Source: Lacihabitans sp. CS3-21 (lineage in GTDB: Bacteria; Bacteroidota; Bacteroidia; Cytophagales; Spirosomataceae). Taken from it: a stretch of 64,000 nt of DNA. Below the pieces are notes generated by a model. The model saw only the letters and a list, made by a program, of their open reading frames with translations. It had not been told where the DNA came from and made no database searches. The DNA is taken from assembly GCF_024343675.1 (NCBI RefSeq), contig NZ_RJUD01000020.1:1-64000 (forward strand), read 5' to 3'. Shown piece after piece: positions 44,662 through 53,084 of this stretch. A program made the position numbers and the translations under genes. The first letter of the stretch is position 1; every line of letters begins with the position of its first letter.

Positions 44662-45300
44662 ATGAAAAATCCTGTTGTAATATTTGGTGCTGGTACATTA
44701 GGCCGCTTGGCTTTAGACATTTTCAGTAGTAATGATGTGTTGGTCTATGGCTTTTTAGACGATGACAAGAAGAAACATAATACTGAGATTTCAGAAGTTG
44801 TAGTACTTGGCGATCCCATGGACGATGGCTTTTTGAAAATTATTGGCAATAAAACTGAGGCATTTGTGGCTTTAGAAAACAAAACTCACAAAGAGAAAGT
44901 AGTAAAAATGCTTTTGGAAAGAAGAAAAACGATGCCGGTTAATGCCATACACGGAAAAGCCATCGTATCTGAAGACGCAGAGCTTGGTCACGGCATTTTG
45001 ATTGGACCAGGAGCAGTAGTAAACCAAGGCTCAAAAATAGGAAATCACACGGTAATCCTCTCGAATGCTGTAGTTGACACCCAAGCCGAAATAGGCGAAT
45101 TTGTAGAGATTGGAAACGGAGCCATTATAAATGCTGAAGTAATAATAGAAAACGGAGCCTTCATAGGCAGTGGAGCAATCGTTGTTTCAGGCATAAAAAT
45201 AGGTAAAAACGCACGTATTGGTGCCGGTTCTGTAGTCATAGAAGACGTAAAAGAAGGAGCAACTGTTTTTGGGAATCCTGCGGTGGTTGTTGGGAAGTGA
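44662..45300 (+). CDS. NeuD/PglD-like sugar O-acyltransferase
   Basis: This 212-residue left-handed beta-helix acyltransferase has an N-terminal Rossmann-like nucleotide-sugar part (VVIFGAGTLGRLALDIF, about residues 5-21) and hexapeptide repeats (about 100-205: HGILIGPGAVVNQGSKIGN, then IGAGSVVIEDV). The end TVFGNPAVVVGK matches the family cap. It probably acetylates an amino-sugar in surface polysaccharide synthesis. The start at 44662 is preferred to an in-frame TTG 9 bp before. Confidence 0.85.
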   Translation: MKNPVVIFGAGTLGRLALDIFSSNDVLVYGFLDDDKKKHNTEISEVVVLGDPMDDGFLKIIGNKTEAFVALENKTHKEKVVKMLLERRKTMPVNAIHGKAIVSEDAELGHGILIGPGAVVNQGSKIGNHTVILSNAVVDTQAEIGEFVEIGNGAIINAEVIIENGAFIGSGAIVVSGIKIGKNARIGAGSVVIEDVKEGATVFGNPAVVVGK

Positions 45301-45435
45301 TTCTTAGAATCCGGTCTGTCTTGATTAATGAATGGGCTGAAATATGTCCGAGAGAGAATTCGCTCTTCAGATTAAATTATAATAACAGTTGTTTTTACTT
45401 TAGAATAGCTCTAGAACAATTAAACAATTCTTCAA

Positions 45436-46443
45436 ATGCAGGTTCTTGATTCGGCTTATTTTGTAAATGGTGAGTGTATAAGTTTAAATTTTGTCATATC
45501 AAAATCTTTTAAGAAAGAATTAAAAAGATGTATGAAAAATGAATTGGATTATTTATTTGAAAAAAAGCTAAATCTAAAAAAAGTTTTTGTGCAATTTCTT
45601 GAAATTAATGGAACATTTAATTACCCAAATACTAAGAAAGAATTATTACTTCAATCACTGAATAGTAATGAATCATATGCTGAGAAATTTTTAGTCGGTT
45701 ATAACAATGCCTATGTACATACTCCAAAGCTTATAATAGAAAACCTTATAGGAGATTGGCCAATTATAGATCCAACCGAAGAGGTTGAACCCAACTCCTT
45801 AAAAATGAGGCTGGAGTTTAGTGATAATGATTTTAGAAATTTAAAAGAGTTTGCAGATAGAGAGCAGAAAATCAAAAATGGTACAAAACTAGATGATTAC
45901 AGCTTTGAGGCTTGGGCAAAAGACCTCAATGTAGATTTGGTATTTAATGTGTTTTTTAAAGATGATAGTTACGATATAAATAATTTCCTGAAAATCTTTG
46001 GTGAAATTATTAATGAATACAATACGCATTCAGAAAACCAGACACATATTCAGATTTTAGTTGAACCAGATTTATCCAAATATGAAAAGAAGGTTTTCGA
46101 TCCTGAACAAAATACGCTTGCTTGGAAATTAACATTTAAGTATGATGAAATAACTGATGAAGCCAAAAAAAACGAAATCGAAGAATTCATAAAAAATACC
46201 AATGAAAGCCAAATAAAGGCTGTAGAAGAATTTAACAAGAGCTTAGAGGAACCTCCAAAACCGTATTTTTTAAGCCCCACAGGATTAATACATAGTTTTG
46301 ATTTGAAGAAACATGATAAAAAAAATAATATCCTAAGTATAAAAGTGGACTTAGGAAGTTCGAGTCATGGTTTTGAATATATCCTAAAAGGAATAGACAA
46401 TGCTGGATTTAAAATTTCAAAAATTGAAGTAAAAGGGGTTTAA
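45436..46443 (+). CDS. Hypothetical protein
   Basis: I do not recognise this 335-residue acidic soluble protein. It has no signal peptide or membrane helix. Charged helices are rich in Lys, Glu and Asn, for example TKKELLLQSLNSNESYAEK. A central repeated-looking element (RLEFSDNDFRNLKEFADREQ) precedes the C-terminal beta-rich HGFEYILKGIDNAGFKISK. It stands alone, convergent with the DJ-1/PfpI gene across a hairpin cluster. Confidence 0.7.
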   Translation: MQVLDSAYFVNGECISLNFVISKSFKKELKRCMKNELDYLFEKKLNLKKVFVQFLEINGTFNYPNTKKELLLQSLNSNESYAEKFLVGYNNAYVHTPKLIIENLIGDWPIIDPTEEVEPNSLKMRLEFSDNDFRNLKEFADREQKIKNGTKLDDYSFEAWAKDLNVDLVFNVFFKDDSYDINNFLKIFGEIINEYNTHSENQTHIQILVEPDLSKYEKKVFDPEQNTLAWKLTFKYDEITDEAKKNEIEEFIKNTNESQIKAVEEFNKSLEEPPKPYFLSPTGLIHSFDLKKHDKKNNILSIKVDLGSSSHGFEYILKGIDNAGFKISKIEVKGV

Positions 46444-46471
46444 AATACTGCAGTTTGCGAATATAAACTCT

Positions 46472-46543
46472 GCTGGGCACTGTCTCAGCCTGATGTGCTT
46501 AGTCTTCTGACTAAGCACGAGTGACTATCGGTCTCCAGACCGA
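46472..46543. repeat. Cluster of three hairpins between convergent genes
   Basis: GCTG/CAGC (about 46472-46489) is followed by a perfect 10-bp stem GTGCTTAGTC/GACTAAGCAC with loop TTCT (46495-46518), then TCGGTC/GACCGA with loop TCCA (46528-46543). No T-tracts are present. It may stop transcription from both sides or be an intergenic repeat related to 35505-35612. Confidence 0.65.
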
Positions 46544-46557
46544 ACTACCAATTCACA

Positions 46558-47121
46558 TCACCCCTCACCCAAACACTCAAAAACCATTCTATAAAAATCG
46601 GGGTGCGATTGCCACGTTTGGCCAGAAACGTATCTTCCATCTCTCACGGCTTCGTTTTTACCTACAAAATTGCCTCCACAAGCTTCTACTTCGAAACGCA
46701 CGTTTTCGTAGCAAGTAACCGTTTTATCTTTTACCAAACCTGCGGCTGTCAGAATCTGAATTCCGTGACAAATAGAAAAGATAAATTTGTCGGCTTTGTC
46801 GAATGCTCTTATAATTTCTATCACTTTATCATTATGGCGTAAAAACTCGGGTGCTCTTCCACCTAAAATCAAAACGGCCAAATATTCTTCAACTTTTACA
46901 TCGTCAAAAGCAATATCAGACTCCACCATATACCCAGGTTTTTCAACATAAGTATCCCAGCCAGGTTCAAAATCATGGATGACCAAATTGAGCCTTTTTA
47001 CACTTGGTGCAGCAATAACAGACTCATATCCAGCTTCTTCAAAGCGATGTTTTCCGTATAAACACTCGTAACCTTCACCAGCATCACCGGTGATAATAAG
47101 AATTTTTCCTTTCTTTGACAT
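46558..47121 (-). CDS. DJ-1/PfpI family protein
   Basis: This 187-residue protein has the class I glutamine-amidotransferase-like fold of DJ-1/PfpI. KILIITGDAGEGYE (about residues 6-19) carries the acidic residue, and FSICHGIQILTAAGL (about 115-129) carries the nucleophilic Cys followed by His. VLILGGRAPEFLR is the usual strand. Family members act as glyoxalases, chaperones, deglycases or proteases; which applies is not shown. It is monocistronic. Confidence 0.87.
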   Translation of the reverse strand: MSKKGKILIITGDAGEGYECLYGKHRFEEAGYESVIAAPSVKRLNLVIHDFEPGWDTYVEKPGYMVESDIAFDDVKVEEYLAVLILGGRAPEFLRHNDKVIEIIRAFDKADKFIFSICHGIQILTAAGLVKDKTVTCYENVRFEVEACGGNFVGKNEAVRDGRYVSGQTWQSHPDFYRMVFECLGEG

Positions 47122-47227
47122 TGTATTAAATTAGGTTGAATAAAAAACAAATATAAAAAATTCTGCTACTAATATTGCAAGTAGACTTTATGGATCTAAA
47201 AGTCGCTAATGGAAATCAGAAACAAAA

Positions 47228-47632
47228 CTAATCTGGTAATTGTCTAAAATAATCATTTACCAAGGGAATGTAGCTCTCCTTTAGTTTTCTTGAAAAAAAG
47301 TTGATTACAAGTCCTTGTGGTTTTGTTAACAATTTCATGTAAGTTAACACCTGAGCTTCGTATGCTGGATGAAGGTTTTCTACAGCTTTTACTTCTATAA
47401 TAATCAAATCATCCACGAGTAAATCAATCCTTAATTCTGCCTGCAGGTTTATTCCTTTGTAATCTATTGGAACCAAGAGCTGAGATGACACAAAATGCCC
47501 TCTGCTAATTAATTCATGTTTTAAACATTTTTCATATACACTCTCTAATAAACCTAGGCCTAAGGTATTGTGAACTTCAATAGCAGCGTTCATAATTTCA
47601 TAAGACAACTGTGTGACTTTCTTTTTTGTCAT
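47228..47632 (-). CDS. GxxExxY family PD-(D/E)XK nuclease-like protein
   Basis: This 134-residue protein belongs to the GxxExxY family (PDDEXK_3-like). The name motif is GLLESVY (Gly27, Glu30, Tyr33). The nuclease-like core has Asp70 in ELRIDLLVDD and Glu80-x-Lys82 in IIIEVKAVENL, followed by Gln in YEAQVLTYMKLL. The motif set suggests nucleic-acid cleavage, but the role of the family is unproven. Its 5' region is filled by four tandem 95-bp hairpin repeats. Confidence 0.85.
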   Translation of the reverse strand: MTKKKVTQLSYEIMNAAIEVHNTLGLGLLESVYEKCLKHELISRGHFVSSQLLVPIDYKGINLQAELRIDLLVDDLIIIEVKAVENLHPAYEAQVLTYMKLLTKPQGLVINFFSRKLKESYIPLVNDYFRQLPD

Positions 47633-47657
47633 TGTGATTTTAGTTTAATTTTTCTCT

Positions 47658-48015
47658 AACATGAAGATATTAAGAAATTAAGGCAATTAAGACTCTTAAT
47701 GCTCTTAAAACCTTCACTTTCTTCATGTTAAAACCATTCTTGATATTTTTATAACATGAAGATATTAAGAAATTAAGGCAATTAAGACGCTTAATGTTCT
47801 TAAAACCTTCATTTTCTTCATGTTAAAAACATTCTTGATATTTTTCTTAACATGAAGGTATTAAGAAATTAAGGCAATTAAGACTCTTAATGCTCTTAAA
47901 ACCTTCATTTTCTTCATGTTAAAACAATTCTTGATATTTTTCTAACATGAAGATATTAAGAAATTAAGGCAATTAAGACTCTTAATACTCTTAAAACCTT
48001 CATTATCTTCATGTT
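47658..48015. repeat. Tandem array of four ~95-bp hairpin repeats
   Basis: Four units start at 47658, 47753, 47849 and 47944. Each opens AACATGAAG, closes CTTCATGTT about 72 bp later, and is joined by a 23-bp linker around ATTCTTGATATTTTT. The last unit has a perfect 12-bp arm AACATGAAGATA/TATCTTCATGTT. The inner sequence (TTAAGAAATTAAGGCAATTA and on) is nearly constant. The array fills the 389 bp between the argF' stop and the GxxExxY start; no other gene is there. Confidence 0.92.
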
Positions 48016-48021
48016 AAAAAC

Positions 48022-48969
48022 TCAAAGTCCCTCCAAAATCTGCTTAATTACTGCTTGAACAGACCAAACACGATTTCCGGCTTGTTGAATCACAGCGGAG
48101 TAGTCTGCATCCAAAACCTCATCCGATACTTTCAGACCACGCCTTACAGGTAGACAATGCATAAACTTGGCATTATTGGTCAGAGCCATTTTTTCTGGCG
48201 TAATTTTCCAAGAAGGATCTTGCGTCAATACTTCTCCGTATTGCTCATACGACGACCAATTTTTGGCATAAATAAAATCTGCTCCTACAAAAGCTTCATC
48301 TTGTGAATGAAACACTTTTGCATTTTTCCTGATTTCTGGCGAAAGGTCATAACCTTCAGGGTTAGCTATCACGAATTCATAATCAGTCATTAATACCCAT
48401 TCTGCAAAAGAATTGGCTACTGCCTGAGGAAGAGGTTTAAAATGTGGAGCCCAAGTCAGTACTACTTTCGGTTTTCTTACAGTTTTCAGTTCTTCAATAG
48501 TAATCAAATCAGCCAAAGATTGACATGGATGGCGAGTGGCAGACTCCAAATTGACAATTGGTACACCCGCATATTTTCTAAAACTCTCTAAAACGGTCTC
48601 TTTATAGTCTTCGTCTCTATCCTTAAGTTCGGCAAAAGCCCTTACGGCTATAATATCACAATATTGCCCTAAAACTGCCGCCGCTTCTTTGATGTGTTCG
48701 GCCCTGCCTTGATCCATAATTACGCCGTCTTCAAACTCCAATTGCCAAGAATCAGAGCCTACATTCATCACAATCACGTTCATCCCAAGGTTAAGGGCAG
48801 CCTTTTGAGTAGAAATCCTTGTACGTAAACTCGAATTAAAAAACAACAGACCTATGGTTTTGTTCAGTCCCAAGTGTTTATTGGCAAACGGATTTGCTTT
48901 TTGCTCAAGGCCTACTTTTACGAGTTCTGCTACGTTTGAAACGTCGTTGAGGTTTATAAAATGCTTCAT
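48022..48969 (-). CDS. argF': N-succinylornithine-type carbamoyltransferase
   Basis: This 315-residue transcarbamylase of arginine synthesis is closest in sequence pattern to the Bacteroides fragilis N-succinyl-L-ornithine enzyme. FFNSSLRTRISTQKAALNLG (43-62) is the carbamoyl-phosphate loop, ESATRHPCQSLADL holds the HPCQ motif, and FMHCLPVRRG closes the site. The residue that separates succinyl- (Pro90 in B. fragilis) from acetyl-ornithine enzymes (Glu92 in Xanthomonas) is Ala90 here. Other arg genes are not in this window. Confidence 0.88.
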   Translation of the reverse strand: MKHFINLNDVSNVAELVKVGLEQKANPFANKHLGLNKTIGLLFFNSSLRTRISTQKAALNLGMNVIVMNVGSDSWQLEFEDGVIMDQGRAEHIKEAAAVLGQYCDIIAVRAFAELKDRDEDYKETVLESFRKYAGVPIVNLESATRHPCQSLADLITIEELKTVRKPKVVLTWAPHFKPLPQAVANSFAEWVLMTDYEFVIANPEGYDLSPEIRKNAKVFHSQDEAFVGADFIYAKNWSSYEQYGEVLTQDPSWKITPEKMALTNNAKFMHCLPVRRGLKVSDEVLDADYSAVIQQAGNRVWSVQAVIKQILEGL

Positions 48970-49086
48970 TTACTGATATTGTCTTGATAAAAATTGAACA
49001 AATGTAGCCCTTATGGTTTTTTAAAGCTCAATTGGGATTGAAAAAAAACTAAATTCCCTTAATTTGGACACCAAAATGAAAATATA

Positions 49087-50559
49087 ATGTCCATTATCTT
49101 TAAAAATGCAGAGATTGCTAAAAACAATTTCGTGATACTTTCAGACATTGAATTACTTATTGAACCAGAAATTAATCTAGTGATATTGGGAGATAGTGGT
49201 TCGGGGAAAAGCACATTTTTGGATGTCATTTCTGGAAATATTTTCCCTTCTAAAGGTAAAATTGAAAAGAACAAATCAAAAAAAATAATTTCCGTGGGCC
49301 GAGATTACAGTTTTCATAGGCTTGTTGGACCCGTTTATCAGTATTATCAGCAAAGATTCAACTCGCAAGACGCAGAACTTGGCCCAACTGTATATGAAAT
49401 ATTGCAGAACATGATAATCCCGGTAGGAACTATAAACGAAAATTCAGTTGAGCACAATCCACCGCAATATTCAGAAGAATGGCTCGAAAAAATTGTAAAA
49501 AAACTACACTTGAGTCATTTACTCGATCAAAAAATCACATCCTTGTCCAATGGAGAAACTCGAAGAACATTAATAGCCAACGCATTATTAAAAAAGCCAG
49601 ACATTTTGCTACTCGATAATCCCTTTACAGGTTTAGATGTGGCTAGTAGAGCAGAACTAAAAACTTTACTTTCTGAACTTTCGGATATTCAAATTATTCT
49701 TGTAGCTAATTTCAAAGATATTCCAATCAATTTTGACAAGGTGCTTCAATTAGAAAATGGTAAAGTTTCATATTTCGGAAAACTATCTGATTTTGTCCCA
49801 AAATATTCCATTCCCTATGAAGTTTCAAAAGGCTTACTATTGAGCATAGAAAAATTATCATCCAAACAATTTGATAGTTTTGAAACCGCCATAAGATTGG
49901 AAGAAGGTAAAGTGAAATATGGAAACAAAATTGTTCTCCAAGAAATTGACTGGGAGGTGAAAAAAGGAGAAAAATGGGCCTTAATGGGTCCCAATGGATC
50001 AGGAAAAAGTTCGCTATTAAGCCTTATAACGGGAGACAATCCCCAATGCTATCAAAACCAACTGTATTTATTTGACAAAAAAAGAGGAAGTGGTGAAAGC
50101 ATTTGGGATTTAAAGAAAAAAATAGGCTTCGTTTCTCCTGAATTACATCTTTACTTTAATAAAAACACGACTGTTTGGAAAGTCGTTGCATCTGGTTTTT
50201 TTGATTCAGCCGGATTGTTTCAAAAAATCAGTTCCGAGCAGCAACAATTAGTAGAATTATATTTGCAATTGGTTAGTCTTTCGGATTTAAAAGATAGAAA
50301 ACTCAATCAACTTTCTTTTGGGCAGCAAAGACTGGTTTTTTTGGCCAGGGCATTGGTAAAAAACCCAGCCTTATTGATTCTTGACGAACCATGCCAAGGC
50401 TTAGATTATAATCAAATGGTGTTTTTTAGAACTATTTTGAACGAAATTGCGATTCATCAAAATAAAACGTTGTTATTTGTGACTCATTATGATGACGAAA
50501 TCCCTGCTTGTATAAATCAGAAGTTGCATTTATTTGGAGGAAAAGAACTGAATCTTTGA
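49087..50559 (+). CDS. Tandem ABC ATPase, ModF/PhrA-like
   Basis: This 490-residue protein has two full ABC domains and no membrane part. Domain 1 has Walker A GDSGSGKS (about residues 35-42), signature LSNGE and Walker B ILLLDNP. Domain 2 has GPNGSGKSS (about 302-310), LSFGQ and LLILDEP. The pair and length resemble ModF/PhrA-type ATPases of molybdate or photorepair loci, whose role is not settled. No modABC genes are adjacent. Confidence 0.83.
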   Translation: MSIIFKNAEIAKNNFVILSDIELLIEPEINLVILGDSGSGKSTFLDVISGNIFPSKGKIEKNKSKKIISVGRDYSFHRLVGPVYQYYQQRFNSQDAELGPTVYEILQNMIIPVGTINENSVEHNPPQYSEEWLEKIVKKLHLSHLLDQKITSLSNGETRRTLIANALLKKPDILLLDNPFTGLDVASRAELKTLLSELSDIQIILVANFKDIPINFDKVLQLENGKVSYFGKLSDFVPKYSIPYEVSKGLLLSIEKLSSKQFDSFETAIRLEEGKVKYGNKIVLQEIDWEVKKGEKWALMGPNGSGKSSLLSLITGDNPQCYQNQLYLFDKKRGSGESIWDLKKKIGFVSPELHLYFNKNTTVWKVVASGFFDSAGLFQKISSEQQQLVELYLQLVSLSDLKDRKLNQLSFGQQRLVFLARALVKNPALLILDEPCQGLDYNQMVFFRTILNEIAIHQNKTLLFVTHYDDEIPACINQKLHLFGGKELNL

Positions 50560-50638
50560 TTTAACAAATCAAATTATTTAGAAATTTTCAACTTCTATTT
50601 AAATTCAGCCTAGGAACATTGAATAACCATTATTATAC

Positions 50639-51334
50639 ATGTCTAATAGGTTTATTGGGTTGTATTTAACAATCCTTCTTATCTCGAATATTTTTTTCTT
50701 TAGCATCATTTTGGAAAATAGTCCAATGACTACCGCTGACATAATTCTTGGGAAAATATTAAACCAGAGTTGTCACTTACTCATTGTATGTTATATCGTT
50801 TTTAATAAACACATATCTTTGAGAAATTCAGTTATTATATGTGTTTTAACTATTCAATTGCTTGATATCGCCAATGAAATTACAAATTACTGCTTCCCTG
50901 ACGGTGATACAGTAAATGTAGACTTGATATTTGTAATGAGCCAGCGATTACTTTGGATTATAATATTAGTTATTCTAGGCACAAATTTTATCTCTAAAAG
51001 AAAGTTAAAAAACTTTCTTAACGTAGCTTTTGGAAGCCTAATTTTCTTGATATTCCTCTTAAAATTCGAAATAAACCATAATGATCAACCAGTTGTTTAC
51101 TGCTCTATAATAATACTTTATATATTGCTTATTTATGGTTCAAACTTCAAAGAAAAGCTTTTTCATGAAGTCGGCATTGGAGTAACGTTCATTGTGATGG
51201 CAGATTTAGCTTTCGTTTTTTCTGGATTTCACGATGATTTAAACTGGAAGTACTTGTATTTACTGCCCCGTTTGTTTTTAAACTTGGGAGAAATGCTAAT
51301 TCTATTAAAAATATTAGAAAAATATAAATCTTAA
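50639..51334 (+). CDS. Seven-helix membrane protein of unknown function
   Basis: This 231-residue hydrophobic protein has about seven membrane helices (the first at about 6-25). A polar link QSCHLLIVCYIVFNKH precedes the middle helices, and the end RLFLNLGEMLILLKILEKY is basic. No family motif is recognised. It follows the tandem ATPase by 79 bp in the same direction and could be co-transcribed, but no ABC permease pattern is seen. Confidence 0.68.
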   Translation: MSNRFIGLYLTILLISNIFFFSIILENSPMTTADIILGKILNQSCHLLIVCYIVFNKHISLRNSVIICVLTIQLLDIANEITNYCFPDGDTVNVDLIFVMSQRLLWIIILVILGTNFISKRKLKNFLNVAFGSLIFLIFLLKFEINHNDQPVVYCSIIILYILLIYGSNFKEKLFHEVGIGVTFIVMADLAFVFSGFHDDLNWKYLYLLPRLFLNLGEMLILLKILEKYKS

Positions 51335-51443
51335 ATAAACAGCAAAATGCAAATTGATCCAATGAATCATTCATTCTAACAGCTGAATACCTATTTAATT
51401 ACCCTAATTTTAAACCCTTAACTGGAATATGCCCTAAGTTTAA

Positions 51444-52391
51444 ATGATAAATAAAATACTTCTTTCAGCAATACTAATCTCATTTTCAATAGTTGTTCGT
51501 GGAAATTTTCCATCAATCGAAAATAGCCATTTAGTTAAATCCATTTACTCAGACTCACTCAAAAATAATGAGGATTCACTTACTTATTTAGCAAACACCT
51601 ATTCATTAGATTCTGCAGAGCTGAAAGCCTTCCTTTCAGATTTTAGGAGCAAACAGTTGGCAATATTTTACGAGCAAAAAAGTACAGTTGCCGCTTGGAG
51701 AGTCTGTATAGCAGATGATAGCCTGAGAACACAAAATATTGTTTTACAAAAAACTGCAAAATTCCTCCATAGAAATCAGCATAAAAGCGAGTATTTAAAA
51801 AATGAATTTCAAAATACAAGCAAGGGCCAAAGGTCTATTTTTTTGCTTCGTACTTGGTGGGCTGATAGCTTAAAGTCAAATTTTGATAGCTTGGGTAACT
51901 CATCGGGATTCCGGACTTGGGGAATTGATATTAAAGAAATAAAAAAAAGTTTATTGGACGATATGAAAGCCGAGGCCTCCGCACCTCAATTTGTTGAAAG
52001 TCTGATAAATAGCGGCAAGAATGTTCCAAAAAAAATTATTCCTAACGTTGGATATGCTCTTTACAAAATCATCCCAAAGGGTAATCCACCACCTTCCCCA
52101 TTCACTCCTTTTTGGACAAAAATTGAAGACTTACAAACAGTCGTATCTAATGATTTGGAAGATAAATTTGGGCTGCCCATCGTCAGTCATTCAGCAAAAT
52201 ATGATGTTTACAAAATACAGCTCAAAGAAGGGAAAAAAGCCATTTTATTTGAAAGTGAAATAGCTCCAACCACCGAAAACGGCTACAAAACCAATGGCGG
52301 TAGTACACAGACTTTGGTATTGGATAGAGCAAAATGGACTTTTCCCGTATTGATTAACGAATTAGAAATATTTCCCCCATTTAAGAAATGA
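51444..52391 (+). CDS. Secreted polymorphic-toxin-like orphan protein
   Basis: This 315-residue protein has a signal peptide (about residues 1-20). The middle part (AAWRVCIADDSLRTQNIVLQ, then KFLHRN) and the C-terminal part from about residue 195 (YALYKIIPKG, FWTKIEDL, KFGLPIVSHSAKYDVYKIQL, ESEIAPTTENGYKTNGG, TLVLDRAKW) recall the C-terminal tips of large Bacteroidota polymorphic toxins. I know the pattern only from memory and cannot name the fold. There is no long repeat stalk, so this is an orphan or stand-alone effector. The stop overlaps the next ATG by 4 bp, as in toxin/immunity pairs. Confidence 0.6.
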   Translation: MINKILLSAILISFSIVVRGNFPSIENSHLVKSIYSDSLKNNEDSLTYLANTYSLDSAELKAFLSDFRSKQLAIFYEQKSTVAAWRVCIADDSLRTQNIVLQKTAKFLHRNQHKSEYLKNEFQNTSKGQRSIFLLRTWWADSLKSNFDSLGNSSGFRTWGIDIKEIKKSLLDDMKAEASAPQFVESLINSGKNVPKKIIPNVGYALYKIIPKGNPPPSPFTPFWTKIEDLQTVVSNDLEDKFGLPIVSHSAKYDVYKIQLKEGKKAILFESEIAPTTENGYKTNGGSTQTLVLDRAKWTFPVLINELEIFPPFKK

Positions 52392-52618
52392 GACACTGCG
52401 GAATAGTAGAAATAGATAAAGAAAATAAAGCTATAATAAAAGAAGCCAAGCAAGTTGTTTTTAAAAATGGAGACGCTAAAGAAATATTAAAAAAAATAGA
52501 AGACTTTAGGATGAAATTAGCCTATAATAAAGCAACTGAATCGCTAGAATCGAATTTTGGTTGGACGAAAATTTATGCTACCTTGATTGATAGTTTGTCA
52601 AAAAACACTAAAACTTAA
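52388..52618 (+). CDS. Small protein coupled to the toxin-like gene (candidate immunity)
   Basis: This 76-residue cytoplasmic protein starts inside the stop of the toxin-like gene (ATGA). It is helical and charged (EIDKENKAIIKEAKQVVF; KKIEDFRMKLAYNKATESL). No family is recognised. Position and size fit an immunity or chaperone partner, which is inference. The last 11 bp overlap the convergent DsbD-N gene. Confidence 0.6.
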   Translation: MRHCGIVEIDKENKAIIKEAKQVVFKNGDAKEILKKIEDFRMKLAYNKATESLESNFGWTKIYATLIDSLSKNTKT

Positions 52619-53063
52619 AACTAAACTTATCTTTGTTTGGAATACAGCTGCCGTCTTTTAATGTACAGGTATAGCTGTTTATCTTACCCTCGATAGTTGC
52701 ATCTGATTTTAATATCTTGACTTTCTGGATAAATTTCGCCTCTTTCACAAAATAATGTATAGTCCCTTCCCAAATTTTATCATATTTTTCTTTCGGATTT
52801 ACGGCAACTAGTTTTCCCACTTTCTGGTATGAACCATTCGAAATTAAATCTAATTCAGTAGGGTTTGGACCTTCAACTTTAAGTTCAGAACTATAAATGT
52901 ACCAGTCTTTTTCGATTTTTCCTGTGAAAACCAAATCCACTGTCTGGCCTATAGCCGGTTTTTTAGGGGTACTTGTGAAAGTCCATTTGACGGGCTTCAA
53001 AATGTCAACAGACATTAGGAATACAATCCCAAAACAAAAAAATATGCTAAACACTTTTTTCAT
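52608..53063 (-). CDS. DsbD N-terminal-domain-like exported protein
   Basis: This 151-residue protein has a signal (about residues 1-18) and a single immunoglobulin-like domain of the DsbD N-terminal type. GTIHYFVKEAKFIQKVKIL (about 98-116) and YTCTLKDGSCIPNKDKF (about 131-147) match the family, the two Cys being those of DsbD alpha. The membrane and thioredoxin domains of DsbD are absent, so it would be a free periplasmic redox partner. It converges on the small coupled gene. Confidence 0.83.
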   Translation of the reverse strand: MKKVFSIFFCFGIVFLMSVDILKPVKWTFTSTPKKPAIGQTVDLVFTGKIEKDWYIYSSELKVEGPNPTELDLISNGSYQKVGKLVAVNPKEKYDKIWEGTIHYFVKEAKFIQKVKILKSDATIEGKINSYTCTLKDGSCIPNKDKFSFKF

Positions 53064-53084
53064 AAAACACTCATTTTGTAAATA

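Noticed and set aside
47658-48015. CRISPR array
   Set aside because: The units are nearly identical along their whole length, with long inverted arms and no variable spacers; no cas gene is near.
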